Part shown: positions 38,323 through 46,881 of the stretch, piece after piece | Numbering within the stretch: position 1 is the first letter of the stretch | Layout of the letters: each line of letters begins with the position of its first letter | Assembly (NCBI RefSeq): GCF_020103695.1 | Contig: NZ_JAHXBF010000004.1 | Coordinates: 186,001 to 250,000 of the forward strand | Origin: Hyalangium versicolor | GTDB taxonomy: Bacteria > Myxococcota > Myxococcia > Myxococcales > Myxococcaceae | Length of the DNA stretch: 64,000 nt | Direction: 5' to 3' | The notes under the pieces: generated by a model | What the model was told of the DNA's origin: nothing | Databases searched by the model: none | What the model saw: only the letters and a program-made list of their open reading frames with translations | Translations under genes and position numbers: made by a program

Positions 38323-40223
38323 TGGAAGAGGTGGATCCCGACAACCTTCCGGTGGGCACGATGGTGGACAGCTGGCGGGTGGTGCGCCGGGTGGACGGCG
38401 GCGCTTACGGCACGTTGTACGAGGTGGAGAAAGACGGCGAGTCCTACGCTCTGAAGATGGCGCGCTACCTCGAGCAGAGCCAGGATGCGCGGCACACGGA
38501 TGCGCGCGCCCAGCGCGAGCTGTCGTGCATGCTGTCGCTGCGCCACCGCTACATTGCCCGGGTGTGGGCCCATGGCCGTTGGCCTCACGCCCGGGAGGGC
38601 TTCTTCTACGTGGTGATGGACTTCGTGAAGGGCTACACCCTGGACGAATGGGCCGAGCGCTCGCGCATGACGCCCCATGAGGCGGTGGTGCTCGCCGACC
38701 GGCTGCTGGAAGCGCTGACCTACATGCACGGCCAAGGCATCTTCCACCGGGACTTGAAGCCCGGAAACATCCTGGTGCGGGCACAGACCGGGGAGCCGGT
38801 GATCGTGGACTACGGGGTAGCGCATTTCCCAATACCCGCAGCCCCCCAGCTGACGAGCACACGCCTGCCGCCAGGCACCCCTCGCTACACTTCGCCCGAA
38901 GCGGGGCACTTCGAAGCCGAGCACCGGCATGACAAAGCGGCGCGCTACGGATTCAAGGTGACCGATGAAGTGTACGCTCTGGGAGTCACCCTGTATGACT
39001 TGCTGACAGACCCGAGGCCGCACAGCCACCCGGAGCCTCAGCCCCTGAGCCCCTTGGGCTTTCCACCCGCGCATGAGGTGAATGAGCGGGTGCCCGTGCC
39101 GCTGAGCCACTTCGTCGCCCGGTTGGTGGCGCTCAAGCCGGAGCAACGGCCTGTGAGTGCGGAGGCCGCACGAAGGGACCTGCCGGAGCTGCTCTCGCTC
39201 CAAGCGGACTCCTGGATGAAGCGGCCGCTACAGGCGCTGCCACCCCAGTCCCTACCCGAGGCGGCTCCGCCCAAGCCTGCCCTCAAGGCAGTCCCGGCTG
39301 AGGTTCCACGCGTCAATCCCGTGTCCATGAAGCGCCGTGGAGCGAGCAGGATGGCCCTGGCCGCAGTGGGCCTGGGAGCCCTTGTGGTGTGTGGCGCATA
39401 CCTGATGCTGGGAGGAGGGAGGCCGGGGCAGGAGGTCCCCTCCGAGCCCAGGATCGAAGAAGCTCCCTCTCAGATGCCCCCCACGCCCGAAGCGCCAGCA
39501 CGGCCTCCAGCGCTTCCCATGACCTCTCCGTCGCCGGCTCATCCGCCGCTGCCGCAGCCCGCCCCCTCACAGCCCGTTGCCCCCTCGGAGAAAGGCCCCC
39601 CTGTGAATACCCGCCGAAGTCCCGAAGCTGCTGTCTCATCCCTGTGCTCGCAGAAGACACCTCCTGCGCGTGGCACCCCCAAATGGTTGGAGTGGTGCAA
39701 GTGCGCGGCGATTGCGGGCACCATCGTCGCATCTCAGGCGGGCTGCCCGGCTGCTCAGGTGCGGCAGTCGATCATGAGCGAGTGCCGTACCGAGTCGGTG
39801 GAAGCGATGAAGCTGCTCGAGATTTCAGAGGACGGGAACGCGGTACCCTTGGCAATTGACGCCAAGGCCCCTTGCGACAAGCGTGGAGGCAGGATTTGCA
39901 AGAACAAAATCACCGCCACAGCCAACCAATCCCTCACCAGCAAGGTGACAGCCCCTGAAGGGAAGTTGGTGGAGGGAACGCTGGTGTCCGGCAAGCTGTT
40001 CCATGCCCCCAGCGAACGCTCCATTAGCGGACGCACCAGCGGGCTCTACTTCCGTTGGAACGAGGTCACGCTCCCCGACGGGAGCAAGTACCCTGTCTGC
40101 CTCGAGGCGGCAGCCCCCTTCGCGGAACCCGGCCCCACTCCCGGCACCTGGATCATGACTCAAGGCACCCTGGCCGGGTGGACCAGCGAGCGATGGGACC
40201 TCACTCGCCACATCTCCCCTTGA
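38319..40223 (+). CDS. membrane Ser/Thr protein kinase
   Basis: A 634-aa kinase. The catalytic domain (about 18-300) has a Gly-rich loop region (VDGGAYGTLYEVE), Lys46 in YALKMARY, catalytic HRDLKPGN (Asp145) and VDYGVAHF, where DYG replaces DFG but the metal-binding Asp164 is kept. GTPRYTSPEA is the activation/P+1 loop. After a Pro-rich linker one membrane segment lies at about 344-362 (LAAVGLGALVVCGAYLML). The outer part has a long Pro-rich stretch and a Cys-containing domain (about 440-634). Coupled to the DUF2381 gene. Probably an active kinase sensing at the envelope. Confidence 0.92.
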   Translation: MMEEVDPDNLPVGTMVDSWRVVRRVDGGAYGTLYEVEKDGESYALKMARYLEQSQDARHTDARAQRELSCMLSLRHRYIARVWAHGRWPHAREGFFYVVMDFVKGYTLDEWAERSRMTPHEAVVLADRLLEALTYMHGQGIFHRDLKPGNILVRAQTGEPVIVDYGVAHFPIPAAPQLTSTRLPPGTPRYTSPEAGHFEAEHRHDKAARYGFKVTDEVYALGVTLYDLLTDPRPHSHPEPQPLSPLGFPPAHEVNERVPVPLSHFVARLVALKPEQRPVSAEAARRDLPELLSLQADSWMKRPLQALPPQSLPEAAPPKPALKAVPAEVPRVNPVSMKRRGASRMALAAVGLGALVVCGAYLMLGGGRPGQEVPSEPRIEEAPSQMPPTPEAPARPPALPMTSPSPAHPPLPQPAPSQPVAPSEKGPPVNTRRSPEAAVSSLCSQKTPPARGTPKWLEWCKCAAIAGTIVASQAGCPAAQVRQSIMSECRTESVEAMKLLEISEDGNAVPLAIDAKAPCDKRGGRICKNKITATANQSLTSKVTAPEGKLVEGTLVSGKLFHAPSERSISGRTSGLYFRWNEVTLPDGSKYPVCLEAAAPFAEPGPTPGTWIMTQGTLAGWTSERWDLTRHISP

Positions 40224-40397
40224 AATCAGGGCGAGCCTGGCGAGTTTGTAAAGGAAGGCTACAAGACCGGCGGCCCGACATGCCCCGCGGAAGGTTGCAT
40301 ATCCCACCTCCCAGGTCATTCACGCGGACCCGCCATAGTCAGTAGGCTCCTGTCTCTGCCGCGTGGCCGTGGAGGCCCGCGCGAAAGGAGCTCCACC

Positions 40398-41561
40398 ATG
40401 GCAACGGCAGGAGGGCCTTCCGGGCCCGTCATCCTCTTCACCCACGAGGGCATCTCGTACGAGTACCGCGAGAGCCTGGGCCTGGGCCCTCATGGCGAGA
40501 CGTTGCTCCTGGCGCGCAAGCGCACGGCGGACGACATCCTCGAGGAAGTCATCGTCAAATGCCTGGGACTCCTCCCGGGCCCACCCTCCGCGCAGGCGCT
40601 GCGCATCCGCGCTCGCATGGAAGAGGAAGCACGGCTGGCGCGATACCTGGGGCACCGCACGCTGGTGCGCGTGCTCTTCCTGCATGAGACACAGGACGCG
40701 CTCTACACCGTGCGCGAGAGGGTCCAGGCGCCCTCGTTGGATGCGCTGGTGACACTGGCCCTGGAGCGAAACAAGCCCTTCTCGGAGGCCTTCCTCCTCT
40801 ATGTCGGCGCGGAGTTGGCCTCGGCGCTGGCGCATGTCCACACACGGGTGGATGAGCAGGGCCAGCCACTGGGCATCGTTCACCGCAACATCAGCCCCGC
40901 ATCCATTGGCTTCACCTGGCGAGGAGGAGTGAAGCTGGCGGATTTCAGCCTCGCGTATTCGAACCTCGCGGGGCGGCGGAAGACGACAGTGCACCCACCG
41001 AGGGGCCCACTGTTCTTCTCCGCGCCCGAGACGCTCCTGTCAGGAACGGCGGATGCCCGCTCGGACTTGTTCGCGCTGGGTCTGGTGCTGCTGGAGCTGG
41101 GCACCGGCCGGCACCTGTACGACCCGGCGCACAAGACACCGCAAGAGATGGCGGCGTCGCTCTCCAGGCAAGAGCTCAGGCACGTGGAGCGCAAGGCGCA
41201 CGCGGCGTTGAAGGCGGGTCATGACGAGACGACGACTCAGGCGCTGTGGGGAGCGGCGACCTACAGCGATGAGGACGTGACGCAGGCTGCTTCCGGGCTC
41301 TCCCCGTCCGTGAAGCTCCTCCTCGAACAGCTGCTGCAGCGTGATCCAGCGAAGCGCTCCCAGACGGCTGCGGAGGTGGAAGAGGCGCTGCGGACCCGGT
41401 TGCTGGCGGTCGGCCCCTACGACGATGCATCAGCCGTGGAGGAGGTTCATCGGGCTGTGGCGGATGTGGGCGAGGTATGGGTCGCCGACGAGGTGAACCC
41501 GGGGTTGCGCGCTCCAGGAGCTGCCGTGACACGGCTCTCACATGAAATCACGACGCGCTAG
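40398..41561 (+). CDS. Ser/Thr kinase-like protein, probable pseudokinase
   Basis: A 387-aa soluble protein with a kinase fold: Lys54 (VIVKCLG), a helix-C Glu in MEEEARLARYLGHRTLV, SAPE at the P+1 loop and DARSDLFALGLVLLELGTG for helix F. Two catalytic sites are changed. The catalytic loop reads VHRNISPASI, with Asn164 replacing the catalytic Asp, and the metal-binding motif reads ADFSLAYS with DFS in place of DFG. The Gly-rich loop is also poor (SLGLGPHGET). This predicts weak or no phosphotransfer and a scaffold or allosteric role. The C-terminal ~60 residues have no known domain. It is 174 nt after the membrane kinase. Confidence 0.8.
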   Translation: MATAGGPSGPVILFTHEGISYEYRESLGLGPHGETLLLARKRTADDILEEVIVKCLGLLPGPPSAQALRIRARMEEEARLARYLGHRTLVRVLFLHETQDALYTVRERVQAPSLDALVTLALERNKPFSEAFLLYVGAELASALAHVHTRVDEQGQPLGIVHRNISPASIGFTWRGGVKLADFSLAYSNLAGRRKTTVHPPRGPLFFSAPETLLSGTADARSDLFALGLVLLELGTGRHLYDPAHKTPQEMAASLSRQELRHVERKAHAALKAGHDETTTQALWGAATYSDEDVTQAASGLSPSVKLLLEQLLQRDPAKRSQTAAEVEEALRTRLLAVGPYDDASAVEEVHRAVADVGEVWVADEVNPGLRAPGAAVTRLSHEITTR

Positions 41562-41641
41562 CTGAACAACCCCTCTGCCTCACCTGCCCCGGGCTTCAGC
41601 CATACTGCGCACCGGCCGCGCATCCCCATGGAGAACCCGCC

Positions 41642-42844
41642 GTGACACCCGCCGAGCTATCCCGAGTCCAGACCTGGCTCCTGCATCTGCGGCACGTGGA
41701 TGACGGCGGCCTGACACTGATGGCGGAGCTGATCGCACAGCTGCGTGCTCAGGGCCTGCCCCTGTGGCGATGCAGCTTCAACCTGATGACCAAGCACCCG
41801 GAGCTCGTGTGGCGCACCGTGCAATGGACCGAGGAGCAAGGCGTCAAGCCGATCGATCGCCAACGCCTGACGCTGGATGATCCGTACTTCACGCGAAGCC
41901 CCGTCGCGCTGCTGCTCCAGGGCTCGTCCCCGATTCGCGTGCGCCTGGACCGGGACGACCTGCCGTTCCCCATCTGCCAGGACCTCAGGGCCCTGGGAGG
42001 CACGGATTACTTCGCGCAGGGGCTTCAGTACTCGACGGGGGACATCGGCTACATCTCCTGGGCCACGCGCGCACCCGGTGGCTTCTCCGAGGAATCGCTG
42101 GCGGCGCTGACAGCGCTCTCGCCCCACCTCGCGCAGCGCATCGAGCTGGCCTCGGCATACCATGCGACGCGAGCGCTGCTGGAAGTGTACCTGGGGCGCA
42201 ACGCTGGCCAGCGTGTCGCCAACGGGGGCTTCCGGCGAGGCAGCGGCGAGCTCATCGACGCGGCGATCTGGTTCTGCGATCTGCGCGACTTCACCTCGCT
42301 CTCCGAGCAGGGCACGCCGCAGGCCACGGTGAAGACCCTGGACGAATACTTCGACCATGTGGCGGGAGCCGTGATGGAGCGCGGAGGAGAGGTCCTCAAG
42401 TTCATCGGTGACGCCATCCTGGCCATCTTCCCCGTGGCCGACGACGCCCACCGGGCCTGCCAGAACGCGTTGCTGGCGGCGGAGGAGGCTCTGGCCTCAT
42501 TGCAGAAACTGAACGTGGCACGCCGCGCTCGGGGCGATGGGCCGCTCTCCATCGGCGTGGCCTTGCACCTGGGGCAGGTGATGTACGGCAACATTGGCGC
42601 CCGGGGCAGGTTGGACTTCACGGTCATCTCCTCCTCCGTGAACGAGGCGTGCCGCCTGGAAGCGCTGTGCAAGCCGCTCCAGATACCGCTGACCCTCAGT
42701 GAGGCCTTCGTGCAGATGGCCCGGCCAGAGGCAGCGGTGGACCTCGGTTCGCATGCACTCAAAGGAGTCCGCGCTCCCATCCGGGTCTTCACCCTGAAGG
42801 ATCATCTGCCTGAAGGTGGAGACACTTCCGATAGGATGAAGTGA
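41642..42844 (+). CDS. class III adenylate/guanylate cyclase
   Basis: A 400-aa protein from GTG 41642. The N-terminal ~190 residues form a sensor resembling other myxobacterial cyclases (LYGSNLMTKHPELVWRT-like LIAQLRAQGLPLWRCSFNLM). The catalytic domain (about 200-370) has the metal-binding Asp pair in WFCDLRDFTSLSE and FIGDAILAIFPV and the transition-state pair in SSSVNEACRLEALC (Asn and Arg). Lys in GGEVLKFIGD favours ATP as substrate. It would make cAMP, or less likely cGMP. Next gene overlaps its stop (TGATG). Confidence 0.9.
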   Translation: MTPAELSRVQTWLLHLRHVDDGGLTLMAELIAQLRAQGLPLWRCSFNLMTKHPELVWRTVQWTEEQGVKPIDRQRLTLDDPYFTRSPVALLLQGSSPIRVRLDRDDLPFPICQDLRALGGTDYFAQGLQYSTGDIGYISWATRAPGGFSEESLAALTALSPHLAQRIELASAYHATRALLEVYLGRNAGQRVANGGFRRGSGELIDAAIWFCDLRDFTSLSEQGTPQATVKTLDEYFDHVAGAVMERGGEVLKFIGDAILAIFPVADDAHRACQNALLAAEEALASLQKLNVARRARGDGPLSIGVALHLGQVMYGNIGARGRLDFTVISSSVNEACRLEALCKPLQIPLTLSEAFVQMARPEAAVDLGSHALKGVRAPIRVFTLKDHLPEGGDTSDRMK

Positions 42845-43227
42845 TGAGAATCCTCCTCATCGTCCTCACGGCCCTGATCGCCCTCCTTCACCTCTGGTTC
42901 CTGACCCTCGAGATGTTCCTGTGGCAGACGCCCCTCGGGCTGGAGACCTTCCACCTCACGCCTGAGCTGGCCCAGGGCTCGGCGGTGCTGGCCGCCAATC
43001 AGGGCCTCTACAATGGCTTCCTCTCCGCCGGGCTGGGCTGGAGCTTGCTCATTGGAGAGGTCCGCTGGGCCTTGCGCGTGCGCGCCTTCTTCCTGGGCTG
43101 CGTGCTCGTCGCCGGAATCTATGGAGGCGTGACGGCCCAGCGCTCCATCCTGGTGGTGCAGGCGCTGCCAGCGCTCGTGGCCCTCATTGTCCTCGTGCTC
43201 CACCAGCGCGCCGTCACGGAGCGTTGA
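42844..43227 (+). CDS. DUF1304 family membrane protein
   Basis: A 127-aa protein with four hydrophobic segments. The motif LTALIALLHLWFLTLEMFLW followed by AANQGLYNGFLSAGLGWSLL is typical of DUF1304. ATG 42844 overlaps the cyclase stop, so the two are coupled; GTG 42841 is the only other start. Inner-membrane protein of unknown function. Confidence 0.85.
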   Translation: MRILLIVLTALIALLHLWFLTLEMFLWQTPLGLETFHLTPELAQGSAVLAANQGLYNGFLSAGLGWSLLIGEVRWALRVRAFFLGCVLVAGIYGGVTAQRSILVVQALPALVALIVLVLHQRAVTER

Positions 43228-43344
43228 GAAGTCAGCGGTTCGCTCGTCCCTCACCCCTCGAGGGACTTCGGAATCAGGGGGGCTCCAGATACACAAGAAG
43301 GAAGTGTCGAGCCGCTCGACGCACGCGAGCAGGAGCCATACATC

Positions 43345-45468
43345 TTGGGTAGTGGCGTTCCGGGGTTCCTCGAAGGTTGCGGAGAGATGGGCGAACGCAT
43401 CCGCCAGCATGACTGGTCGGCCTCGGGGCTTGGCCCTCCTGATTCGTGGCCCCTGCGGCTCCAGGGCTACACCGACATGATCCTGCGGCTGCCCACGCCC
43501 GCGATCATCTTCTGGGGGCCCGACCAGACCCAGATCTACAACGCGGGCTACTCCGTCATCATGGGCCCGCGGCATCCCCGATACCTGGGCGCTCCCTACC
43601 GCGACTGCTGGCCGGACACCTACCCCACCATCTATCCATGGATGCGGCGGGTGTTGGATCAGGGTGAAGTCATCCAGGTCCACAAGACGCTCATCCCCGT
43701 CACGCGTCACGGCTTCACGGAGGAGGCGTACTTCACGTTCTCCTTCGTTCCGCTCCGGGATGACGACGGCCAGATCAACGGCTTCCTGCAGCCTGTGACG
43801 GAGGTGACGGAGGAGGTGATCGCGGAGCGGAGGCTCGCCACGCTGCGCGCCATCGCCCCCAGGGCCACCACCCAGGCTGCGGTGCTGGACGAGGCCAGCG
43901 CCGCCTTCCGGGGAAACGCGCAGGACCTGCCCTTCGTCGTGCTGTACCTGTGGAACGCCTCCACGCACGGGCTGGAGCCTGTAACCCATCCCGGGCTGGA
44001 CTCGCTGCCCGAGTCGCTGCGAGCCCTGGCGGAGCAGGTGTTCGCGTCGGGCGCGGCGGCGAAGGTGGATGACGTCGAGGCGCTGCTGGAGCGGAGCCAC
44101 ACGGGCCCGTGGCCTGAGCCGACACGCTCGGCCATGGTCCTGCCGCTCCGACGTTCTCCGGCCCACCCCACCGGCGGCGTGCTCGTGCTCGGCATCAGCC
44201 CGCGCTTGAGGTTCGATGAGAAGTACCAGGCGTTCTTCGAGGCCGTGGTCCGGGAGCTGGCAGCCGCCATCGAGCAGCAGCGCGCTCAGCAGGCCCTGAG
44301 CGAGAGCGAGGCCCTGCTGCGCACGATCCTCGCGTCGCTGGCCGAAGGCATCACCATGCAGGACACGGACGGGCGGATTCACTTCTCGAACAGCGCCGCG
44401 GAGCGCCTGCTGGGCGTAGGCCCGGAGCAGATGGCAGGCCGCACCTCGTCGGATCCACGCTGGCGCGCCATCCGTGAAGACGGCAGACCCTTTCCTGGAG
44501 AAGAGCATCCCCCCATGGTGGCTCTGCGGACCGGCAGGCCCCAGCTGGGCAAGGTGCTGGGAATCCACCGGCCGGATGGCACCCTCGTGTGGCTCGCCAT
44601 CAACGCCTTGCCGCTACCAGGGCCCGAGCCAGGTTCGAGCGGAGGCGTGGTGACCTCCTTCTTCAATGTGACCGAGCAGAAGGCGGCGGAGGCACAGATC
44701 CGCGAGCTCAACGCCACCCTCGAGAAGCGGGTGGAGGAGCGCACCCGGCAGTTGGAGGAGAGCAACCGGGAGCTGGAGGCCTTCAGCTACTCGGTCTCCC
44801 ATGACCTGCGCGCCCCGCTGCGCCACATCACCGGCTTCGCTCAACTCCTGGACAAGCGGGCCCGGGCAGCGCTCGACGCCAAGTCCCAGGGGTACTTGAA
44901 GACCATCTCGGAGGCGGCGCAGAAAGGAGGGCAGCTCGTGGACGACCTGCTCGACTTCAGCCGCATGTCGCGCGCGCAGATGCGGCTGGCGACGGTCCCC
45001 TTGAACACGCTGGTGGACGAGGTGCGGCGAGAGCTCCTGCCCGACATGGAGGGCCGCCGGGTGACGTGGAAGGTGGAGCGCTTGCCCGAGGTCCAGGCGG
45101 ACGCGGCGCTGCTGCGGCTCGTCTTCAGGAACCTGCTGTCCAATGCCCTCAAGTACAGCCGGCCCCGGCCCGAGGCCGTCATCGAGATCTCCGCCCGCAT
45201 GATTCCCGGAGAGCAGGAAGTCATCGTGCGAGACAACGGGGTGGGCTTCGAGATGCAGTACGTCGACAAGCTCTTCGGTGTCTTTCAGCGGCTCCACTCG
45301 GCCGAGGAGTTCGAAGGCACAGGCATCGGGCTGGCGAACGTGCGGCGCGTCGTGCAGCGCCATGGGGGCCGCGTGTGGGCCGAGAGCAGCCCCGGCGAGG
45401 GCGCCACGTTCCACTTCACGCTGCCCAGCTCTGGGGCTTCTCAGCAGAAGCAGGAAACGGCCTCATGA
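43345..45468 (+). CDS. PAS-GAF-PAS sensor histidine kinase
   Basis: A 707-aa soluble kinase. TTG 43345 with an AGGAG site is preferred over ATG 43387, because FLEGCGEMGERIRQHDWS includes the conserved GEMG-x-x-IR-x-x-DWS start of this PAS family. Order: PAS (about 1-155), GAF (about 165-320), PAS (about 325-445), a coiled coil, HisKA with the acceptor His in YSVSHDLRAPLRHITGFAQL, and ATPase with NLLSNALKYSRP and GIGLANVRRVVQRHGG. HDLRAPLRHI is typical of phytochrome-like kinases, but no chromophore Cys region is seen. Its stop overlaps the next gene (ATGA), a receiver-kinase hybrid that may be its partner. Confidence 0.92.
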   Translation: MGSGVPGFLEGCGEMGERIRQHDWSASGLGPPDSWPLRLQGYTDMILRLPTPAIIFWGPDQTQIYNAGYSVIMGPRHPRYLGAPYRDCWPDTYPTIYPWMRRVLDQGEVIQVHKTLIPVTRHGFTEEAYFTFSFVPLRDDDGQINGFLQPVTEVTEEVIAERRLATLRAIAPRATTQAAVLDEASAAFRGNAQDLPFVVLYLWNASTHGLEPVTHPGLDSLPESLRALAEQVFASGAAAKVDDVEALLERSHTGPWPEPTRSAMVLPLRRSPAHPTGGVLVLGISPRLRFDEKYQAFFEAVVRELAAAIEQQRAQQALSESEALLRTILASLAEGITMQDTDGRIHFSNSAAERLLGVGPEQMAGRTSSDPRWRAIREDGRPFPGEEHPPMVALRTGRPQLGKVLGIHRPDGTLVWLAINALPLPGPEPGSSGGVVTSFFNVTEQKAAEAQIRELNATLEKRVEERTRQLEESNRELEAFSYSVSHDLRAPLRHITGFAQLLDKRARAALDAKSQGYLKTISEAAQKGGQLVDDLLDFSRMSRAQMRLATVPLNTLVDEVRRELLPDMEGRRVTWKVERLPEVQADAALLRLVFRNLLSNALKYSRPRPEAVIEISARMIPGEQEVIVRDNGVGFEMQYVDKLFGVFQRLHSAEEFEGTGIGLANVRRVVQRHGGRVWAESSPGEGATFHFTLPSSGASQQKQETAS

Positions 45469-46577
45469 CAGCAGCCAGGCGCGGGCCGCTGCGCATCCTC
45501 CTGTTGGAAGACAGCCCCCAGGACGAACAGCTCATCGAGGCCCAGCTCGAAGAGGCCGCGCTCGACTTCGAGCTGACGCGGGTAACGGGACAGGTGAGCT
45601 TCCAGAGAGCCCTCGGTGAGGGTCGCCATGACATCATCCTCTCCGACTACACCGTCCCCGGCTTCGACGGAGAGACGGCGCTCTCCCTGTCGCAGAGCGC
45701 CCACCCCGATGTGCCCTTCCTCTTCGTCTCGGGAGCGCTGGGCGAGGAGCGAGCCATCGAGCTGCTCAAGCGGGGGGCGACGGACTACGTCCTCAAGAAC
45801 AGGCTGGAGCGTCTGGTCCCAAGCATCCAACGCGCGCTGCGCGAAGCGCGGGAGAAGGCCGACCGCAAGCGCGCCGAGGAGGAACTCCGCGCACGCGTCG
45901 AGTTCGAGCAGCAGCTCATCGGCATCGTGAGCCATGATCTGCGCAATCCGCTCAGCGCCATCCTCCTGGCGGCAAGCAACCTCTTGCGGCGGGAAGACCT
46001 GGACGACCGTGTCCTCAAGTCGATCCTGCGCATCCAGACCTCGGGCGAGCGCGCGGCGCGGATGATTCGAGACCTGCTCGACTTCACCCAGGCGCGAATG
46101 GGAGGGGGCCTGCGGCTGGAGCGAAAGTCCGTGGCCCTCAGCGAGCTCGTCCAACAGGTCGTCGAGGAGGCAGAGACCGTTCATCCCGGCCGGCAGATCC
46201 GCACGCACCACGAGGGCGACAGCGAGGGAGAGTGGGACCCGGATCGCCTGTCCCAGGCGGTGGACAACCTCGTGGTGAATGCCCTGCGCTACAGCCCCGA
46301 GGCCACGCCCGTGACGGTGAGGACACGGGGCGAAGGGGACTTCGTGACGCTCGAAGTCCACAACGAGGGGGAGCCCATCTCCCCCGAACTCCGCGCGCGC
46401 CTGTTCCAGCCGATGCAGCGAGGTGTCACCCGAAGCAGCGCCAGCCGAAGCGTGGGCCTGGGCCTGTACATCGTGGACCACATCGCTCGGGCCCACGGCG
46501 GGGACGTGGACGTCCACTCCTCGCATTCCGAAGGCACCACCTTCCGTCTCCGCATCCCCAGACACACGGGGAGATGA
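45465..46577 (+). CDS. receiver-histidine kinase hybrid
   Basis: A 370-aa protein overlapping the previous kinase gene. An N-terminal receiver (about 8-130) with phospho-Asp in IILSDYTVPGFDGETALS is fused to HisKA (acceptor His in IGIVSHDLRNPLSAILLAAS) and an ATPase domain (NLVVNALRYSPEATP, VGLGLYIVDHIARAHGG). The D-box is HNEGEPISPELR. Input-side receivers let an upstream kinase control the downstream kinase. The coupling suggests a relay from the PAS-GAF-PAS kinase through this protein; no effector gene is adjacent. Confidence 0.92.
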   Translation: MTAARRGPLRILLLEDSPQDEQLIEAQLEEAALDFELTRVTGQVSFQRALGEGRHDIILSDYTVPGFDGETALSLSQSAHPDVPFLFVSGALGEERAIELLKRGATDYVLKNRLERLVPSIQRALREAREKADRKRAEEELRARVEFEQQLIGIVSHDLRNPLSAILLAASNLLRREDLDDRVLKSILRIQTSGERAARMIRDLLDFTQARMGGGLRLERKSVALSELVQQVVEEAETVHPGRQIRTHHEGDSEGEWDPDRLSQAVDNLVVNALRYSPEATPVTVRTRGEGDFVTLEVHNEGEPISPELRARLFQPMQRGVTRSSASRSVGLGLYIVDHIARAHGGDVDVHSSHSEGTTFRLRIPRHTGR

Positions 46578-46609
46578 GACGCATTCAGCAGCCCATGGCG
46601 CTCCAGGGC

Positions 46610-46759
46610 TTAGCTGTCGTCCCCGGAGGAGAGCCCGCGGACAGCCATGATTCCGCCCCAGATGATGGCGCCGTACCAGATGTAGCCGGTGTTGACGATG
46701 AAGGTGAAGAAGATGCCGGCCGCGCAGATGGCCAGACCCATGATGGCTCGTCCGTTCAT
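46610..46759 (-). CDS. small membrane peptide, 49 aa
   Basis: Starts MNGRAIMGLAICAAGIFFTF, continues IVNTGYIWYGAIIWGGIMAV and ends RGLSSGDDS. ATG 46759 has an AGGGGG ribosome-binding site eight bases upstream. Two hydrophobic segments separated by NTGYIWYG and a charged C-terminus suggest a small hairpin membrane protein. It lies between the end of a rightward kinase and the end of a leftward kinase. Function unknown; the clean ribosome-binding site and composition make it a probable gene. Confidence 0.65.
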   Translation of the reverse strand: MNGRAIMGLAICAAGIFFTFIVNTGYIWYGAIIWGGIMAVRGLSSGDDS

Positions 46760-46825
46760 GAAAGTACCCCCTCAATGGCGGGAGACACTCGCCCCCGTTG
46801 CACTAACGGGAGAGCCAGCGAGGGG

Positions 46826-46848
46826 AAAAATGATGCAGAGAATCTGCA
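46826..46848 (-). terminator. rho-independent terminator of the kinase gene
   Basis: On the minus strand TGCAGA-TTC-TCTGCA is followed by TCATTTTT. It lies 34 nt beyond the stop of the kinase at 46882-48168. A second inverted repeat, CCCGTT-GCACT-AACGGG (46794-46810), is nearer to the small membrane gene. Confidence 0.6.
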
Positions 46849-46881
46849 GTGCCTCGATAAAGGACCGCCAACAGGGCGTGT

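Noticed and set aside
42802..44568. 588-codon frame antisense to the DUF1304 and kinase genes
   Set aside because: Shadow composition; both opposing genes are well supported.
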